Shown here in pieces: positions 5,180 through 8,354 of a stretch of 8,354 bases of DNA (position 1 is the stretch's first letter; each line of letters starts with the position of its first letter). The stretch is taken from positions 1 to 8,354 of the forward strand of contig JAEWZE010000081.1 of NCBI GenBank assembly GCA_023395465.1, given 5' to 3'. The stretch is from Pseudomonadota bacterium. GTDB taxonomy: Bacteria > Pseudomonadota > Gammaproteobacteria > Xanthomonadales > Xanthomonadaceae. The notes below the pieces were generated by a model. That model worked only from the letters and a program-made list of their open reading frames with translations. It was not told the origin of the DNA and did not search any database. The translations under genes were made by a program, and so were the position numbers.

Positions 5180-7099
5180 ATGTCACAGCCCGCCACGACG
5201 CCAGCAGGATCCGGAACGACCGCGCATGGCCACGGCCGGATCGGCATGGCCGGGCTGGTGGTCGGCGCCATCGGCGTGGTGTTCGGCGACATCGGCACCA
5301 GTCCGCTGTACACGATCCGCGAAGCGTTCTCGCCGCACTACGGCCTGGTCGCCGACCACGACACCGTGCTCGGCGTGCTGTCGATGATCTTCTGGGCGCT
5401 CAGCCTGGTGGTCACGCTCAAGTACGTGACCATCATCATGCGCGCCGACAACGATGGCGAAGGCGGCATCATGGCGCTGATGGCGCTGGCCCAGCGCTGC
5501 TTTCCCAAGGGGTCGCGTTCGGCCTACATGGTGGGCATCCTCGGCATCCTGGGCGCCTCCCTGTTCTTCGGCGACGGCGTGATTACGCCCGCGATCTCGG
5601 TGCTCTCGGCGGTGGAAGGCCTGGAGGTGGTCGCGCCCGGCCTGCACGCCTGGATCGTGCCGGTGACCCTGGTGGTGCTGGTCGCGCTGTTCTCCACGCA
5701 GCGCTACGGCACCGCGAAGGTCGGCAGGATCTTCGGCCCGATCACGGTGCTGTGGTTCATCGCCCTGGCCGCGCTGGGGCTGACGAACATCCTGCACGAG
5801 CCCGAGGTGCTGAAGGCGATCAACCCCTGGTGGGCGGCGCGCTTCTTCATCGACCACACCTGGGGCGGGATCTTCATCCTCGGCGCGGTGGTGCTGGCGG
5901 TCACCGGCGGCGAGGCGATCTACACCGACATGGGCCACTTCGGTCCCAGGCCGATCCGCTACGGCTGGTACTTCTTCGTGCTGCCGTCGCTGATGCTCAA
6001 CTACCTGGGGCAGGGCGCGCTGGTGCTGGAGGATCCCGCCGCCATCCGCAACCCGTTCTACCTGGGCGTGCCCGAATGGGCGCAGTGGCCGATGATCGTA
6101 CTTGCGACCCTGGCCACGGTGATCGCCTCGCAAGCGGTGATCACCGGCGGCTATTCGGTCGCGCGGCAGGCGATGCAGCTGGGCTACATGCCGAGGATGC
6201 GGATCAAGCACACCTCCAGCGAGACCATCGGCCAGATCTACATCCCGGCGATCAACTGGACGATGATGGTGATCGTGGTGGGGCTGGTCGTCTCGTTCGG
6301 CAACTCCTCGTCGCTGGCGGCGGCCTACGGCATCTCGGTGTCGGCGACGATGCTGATCGATACGCTGCTGCTGGCCCTGGTGGCGCGCTCGCTGTGGCCC
6401 GAGTGGCGGCGGTGGGTGCTGCCGCTGTGCGGGCTGTTCCTGGTCATCGACGTGGCGTTCCTGGTCGCCAACGGCGCCAAGGTGCTGCAGGGCGCGTGGT
6501 TCCCGGTGGTGCTGGGCATGATCCTGTTCACCATGCTGCGGACCTGGCGGCGCGGTCGCGAGACCCTGCGCGATGAAATGCAGAAGGAAGGCATCCGCCT
6601 GGACGCCTTCATTCCCGGCCTGATGCTGGCGCCGCCGGTACGGGTGGAAGGCACCGCCGTGTTCATGACCAGCGACAAGGGCGTGGTGCCGCATGCGCTG
6701 CTGCACAACCTCAAGCACAACAAGGTGCTGCACGAACGCAACGTGTTCCTCACCGTGGAAACGCTGACGGTGCCCTACGCCGCGGCCGGCCTGCGGCTGT
6801 CCATCGATTCGATCGGCGACGGCTTCTACCGGGTCCTGGTGCGCTTCGGCTTCATGGAGACGCCGGACGTGCCGCAGGCGCTGATGCAGGCGGCCGACCA
6901 CAGCACGCTGTGCTTCGACCCGATGGAAACGACCTACTTCGTCAGCCGCGAGACCATCGTCTCCAGCGCCAAGCGCGGCATGCCGGTCTGGCGCGACCGC
7001 CTGTTCGCGGTCATGCATCGCAATGCGGCGCCGGCCAACCAGTTCTTCCGGATCCCCGGCAACCGGCTGGTGGAACTGGGCGCGCAGGTCGAGATCTGA
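5180..7099 (+). CDS. kup: Low-affinity potassium uptake permease Kup (Trk/KUP/HAK family)
   Basis: Kup is an inner-membrane potassium:proton symporter. The 639-residue product has the family layout: about 12 hydrophobic segments between residues 24 and 455, then a cytosolic C-terminal domain (about 470-639) ending in LGAQVEI, as E. coli Kup ends LGTQVEI. Family motifs are GDIGTSPLYT (36-45, with Asp37 equivalent to E. coli Asp23), RADNDGEGGI (88-97), FFGDGVITPAISV (129-141), TGGEAIYTDMGHFG (242-255, with Glu245 in the transmembrane acidic position), LNYLGQGAL (273-281) and LHNLKHNKVLHERNVF in the C-terminal domain. E. coli Glu116 is replaced by Asp132, a common family variant. The 23-residue N-terminus is Gly/Thr/His-rich and polar. 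A later in-frame Met23 is possible but would sit right at the first membrane segment, so I keep 5180. The gene starts 21 bp after ruvA, without a visible Shine-Dalgarno, so coupling to ruvA or a promoter inside ruvA is plausible. Confidence 0.96.
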   Translation: MSQPATTPAGSGTTAHGHGRIGMAGLVVGAIGVVFGDIGTSPLYTIREAFSPHYGLVADHDTVLGVLSMIFWALSLVVTLKYVTIIMRADNDGEGGIMALMALAQRCFPKGSRSAYMVGILGILGASLFFGDGVITPAISVLSAVEGLEVVAPGLHAWIVPVTLVVLVALFSTQRYGTAKVGRIFGPITVLWFIALAALGLTNILHEPEVLKAINPWWAARFFIDHTWGGIFILGAVVLAVTGGEAIYTDMGHFGPRPIRYGWYFFVLPSLMLNYLGQGALVLEDPAAIRNPFYLGVPEWAQWPMIVLATLATVIASQAVITGGYSVARQAMQLGYMPRMRIKHTSSETIGQIYIPAINWTMMVIVVGLVVSFGNSSSLAAAYGISVSATMLIDTLLLALVARSLWPEWRRWVLPLCGLFLVIDVAFLVANGAKVLQGAWFPVVLGMILFTMLRTWRRGRETLRDEMQKEGIRLDAFIPGLMLAPPVRVEGTAVFMTSDKGVVPHALLHNLKHNKVLHERNVFLTVETLTVPYAAAGLRLSIDSIGDGFYRVLVRFGFMETPDVPQALMQAADHSTLCFDPMETTYFVSRETIVSSAKRGMPVWRDRLFAVMHRNAAPANQFFRIPGNRLVELGAQVEI

Positions 7100-7118
7100 C
7101 CCGGGGCGTCGCTTGCGC

Positions 7119-7137
7119 CGCTGGCGGTGCGCCAGCG
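7119..7137 (+). other. Perfect 8-bp hairpin downstream of kup
   Basis: CGCTGGCG (7119-7126) and CGCCAGCG (7130-7137) form an uninterrupted 8-bp stem with a three-base GTG loop, 19 bases after the kup stop. The T-run of an intrinsic terminator is missing; the next bases are CGACCGCG. It may mark the transcript's 3' end, act with Rho, or be a protein-binding dyad before the diguanylate cyclase gene. Confidence 0.5.
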
Positions 7138-7210
7138 CGACCGCGTGCGTCGGCGACGGCGCTGTTCTCAAGTTGCGCGCGCGGGGGCCGTTAACTTCCC
7201 CGACGCCACC

Positions 7211-7217
7211 GGAGGTG
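7211..7217 (+). promoter_or_regulatory. Strong ribosome binding site of the diguanylate cyclase gene
   Basis: GGAGGTG is a near-perfect Shine-Dalgarno sequence, seven bases before the ATG at 7225. It fixes that start. Upstream, 7138-7210 shows no convincing promoter hexamers. Confidence 0.85.
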
Positions 7218-7224
7218 CGGCCGA

Positions 7225-8354
7225 ATGACCGTGCTCCAGCCCATCGTGCCCAGCTCGCCCCTGCCGCAGCGCGTGCTGCTGCTTGAGAACTCGCGTGCCT
7301 ACGTGCAGACGGTGGCCGGCGCCATCGAGCAGCAGCTCGAACTGCCGGTCATGATCGCCTCCACGCTGGCCGAGGCGCGCGCGCTGCTGAACCGGTACGA
7401 CGACTGGTTCCTGGCCCTGACCGGGCTGGTGCTGGCCGACGGCGATCGCGACGAGGTGGTCGATTGCCTGCAGGACCGCGGCCTGTCGACCGTGGTGGTC
7501 ACCGGGGTCTACGACGAGGACCTGCGCGAGCGGCTGCTGCGACGCCGGGTCATCGACTTCGTGCTCAAGAGCACGCCCGGCAGCCTGGACTACATCGTCT
7601 GGCTGGTGAAGCGGCTCGAGCGCAACCGGCGCATCTCCGCGCTGGTGGTCGACGACTCGCCCTCGGCGCGGATGCACACCGCCAACCTGCTGGAGACCTA
7701 CGGTTACCGCGTGGTCCAGGCCGAGGATGGCGAGGCGGCCCTGTACCTGCTCGAGCGCGATCCGACGATCCGCCTGGCGATGGTCGACCAGGAGATGCCC
7801 GGCATGCAGGGGGTCGAGCTCACGCGGCGCCTGCGCGCGCTGCGGGCGCGCGACCGCGTCGCGGTGATCGGCGTCTCCGGGCGCGACGACGCCGGCCTGG
7901 TCGCCCGCTTCCTCAAGAACGGCGCCAACGACTTCCTGCGCAAACCGTTCTCGCGCGAGGAGTTCTTCTGCCGCGTCTCGCAGAACGTCGACCAGCTCGA
8001 GCTGATCGGCAGCCTGCAGGACCTGGCCACCCGCGACTTCCTCACCGGCCTGCCCAACCGCCGCCACTTCCTCGAACAGGCCGAACACCAGGTGCCGCGA
8101 CTGCGCACCGCATGCCGTCCGGTGGCCATGGCGATCCTGGACATCGACCATTTCAAGCACATCAACGACGGCTGGGGCCACGAGGCCGGCGACCACGCCC
8201 TGCGCGCGGTGGCCGCGGTGCTGTCCCGCCACGCGCGGCAGCAGGACCAGGTGGCCCGCTTCGGTGGCGAGGAGTTCTGCATGCTGGTGCCCGACCTGGA
8301 CGCCGGCGCCCTGCACACCTACTTCGATACCCTGCGCCAGCGCATCGAGGCCCT
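7225..8354 (+). CDS. REC-REC-GGDEF response regulator, diguanylate cyclase (3' end cut off by window)
   Basis: This is a predicted cytoplasmic two-component output protein making c-di-GMP from two GTP. 376 codons are visible and the frame runs off the right edge, so the end of the GGDEF domain is missing. The first receiver (about 15-132) is degenerate: Glu21/Asn22 replace the usual acidic pair and Thr66-Gly67 sit where the phosphorylated Asp belongs, while Thr93 and Lys115 remain. The second receiver (about 138-255) is intact, with Asp143/Asp144, phospho-acceptor Asp188 in MVDQEMPG, Ser218 and Lys240 in RKPF. The GGDEF domain starts at DFLTGLPNRR (271-280). Asp306, Asn314, Asp323 and GGEEF (347-351) lie at the same relative spacing as the PleD active-site residues, and RQQD (338-341) is an RxxD product-inhibition site at the PleD position. 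A linker helix joins receiver and cyclase. No sensor kinase is visible nearby. Confidence 0.93.
   Translation, partial: MTVLQPIVPSSPLPQRVLLLENSRAYVQTVAGAIEQQLELPVMIASTLAEARALLNRYDDWFLALTGLVLADGDRDEVVDCLQDRGLSTVVVTGVYDEDLRERLLRRRVIDFVLKSTPGSLDYIVWLVKRLERNRRISALVVDDSPSARMHTANLLETYGYRVVQAEDGEAALYLLERDPTIRLAMVDQEMPGMQGVELTRRLRALRARDRVAVIGVSGRDDAGLVARFLKNGANDFLRKPFSREEFFCRVSQNVDQLELIGSLQDLATRDFLTGLPNRRHFLEQAEHQVPRLRTACRPVAMAILDIDHFKHINDGWGHEAGDHALRAVAAVLSRHARQQDQVARFGGEEFCMLVPDLDAGALHTYFDTLRQRIEA

Noticed and set aside
5183..7171. A 662-codon open frame on the minus strand opposite kup
   Set aside because: Its product is His/Asp/Gln/Arg-rich without any family motif, while the + strand encodes an unmistakable Kup. 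It is a codon-bias shadow.
7165..7196. TTCTCA and TTAACT as a promoter for the cyclase
   Set aside because: The two hexamers are 20 bp apart and match the consensus at only four and three positions. I also saw no sigma-54 or flagellar-type promoter there.
7168..8316. A 382-codon open frame on the minus strand opposite the cyclase
   Set aside because: It has no domain signature, and the + strand frame carries exact receiver and GGDEF motifs with a strong ribosome binding site.

Overview
The window is a high-GC (roughly 70% by eye) stretch of bacterial chromosome in which every gene lies on the + strand. Its order is aspS, a GNAT acetyltransferase, an alpha/beta hydrolase, yebC, ruvC, ruvA, kup and a response-regulator diguanylate cyclase cut off by the right edge. 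The gene order, the AspRS, YebC and Kup sequences as I remember their relatives, and a GGAATCGGGA-type intergenic repeat together point to a gammaproteobacterium of the Xanthomonadaceae (Xanthomonas, Stenotrophomonas, Lysobacter or Luteimonas kind). This placement comes from memory of the families, not from a database search.

Left part (1-3074): aspS is complete and has all class II aspartyl-tRNA synthetase motifs. A GNAT acetyltransferase follows 23 bp later. After a 76-bp gap comes a small serine hydrolase with a recognisable Ser-Asp-His triad. These two accessory genes sit between aspS and yebC, which I recall as close neighbours in other gammaproteobacteria.

Middle part (3070-5158): a perfect TATAAT hexamer overlaps the hydrolase stop codon and probably starts the yebC-ruvC-ruvA transcript. 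YebC is a conserved gene-expression factor. RuvC is the Holliday-junction resolvase, and RuvA is the junction-binding subunit that recruits RuvB. The yebC-ruvC gap holds an imperfect GC-rich hairpin. The ruvC-ruvA gap holds a long inverted repeat built from a 10-base unit repeated at 14-base spacing on each arm, ending just before a strong ruvA ribosome binding site.

Right part (5180-8354): kup, a potassium uptake permease, stands where many gammaproteobacteria have ruvB. ruvB is not seen before the window ends. After a 125-bp gap with a perfect 8-bp hairpin and a strong Shine-Dalgarno comes a REC-REC-GGDEF protein. Its first receiver has lost the phosphorylated Asp, while the second receiver, the GGDEF active site and the RxxD inhibitory site are intact.

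Overall this is an ordinary core-genome neighbourhood (translation, recombination repair, potassium uptake, c-di-GMP signalling). I found no mobile element, CRISPR, RNA gene or unmistakably new system. The features most worth a second look are the ruvC-ruvA repeat element, the unusual receiver arrangement of the cyclase, and the small control signals between genes. Long antisense reading frames exist but look like high-GC codon-bias shadows.
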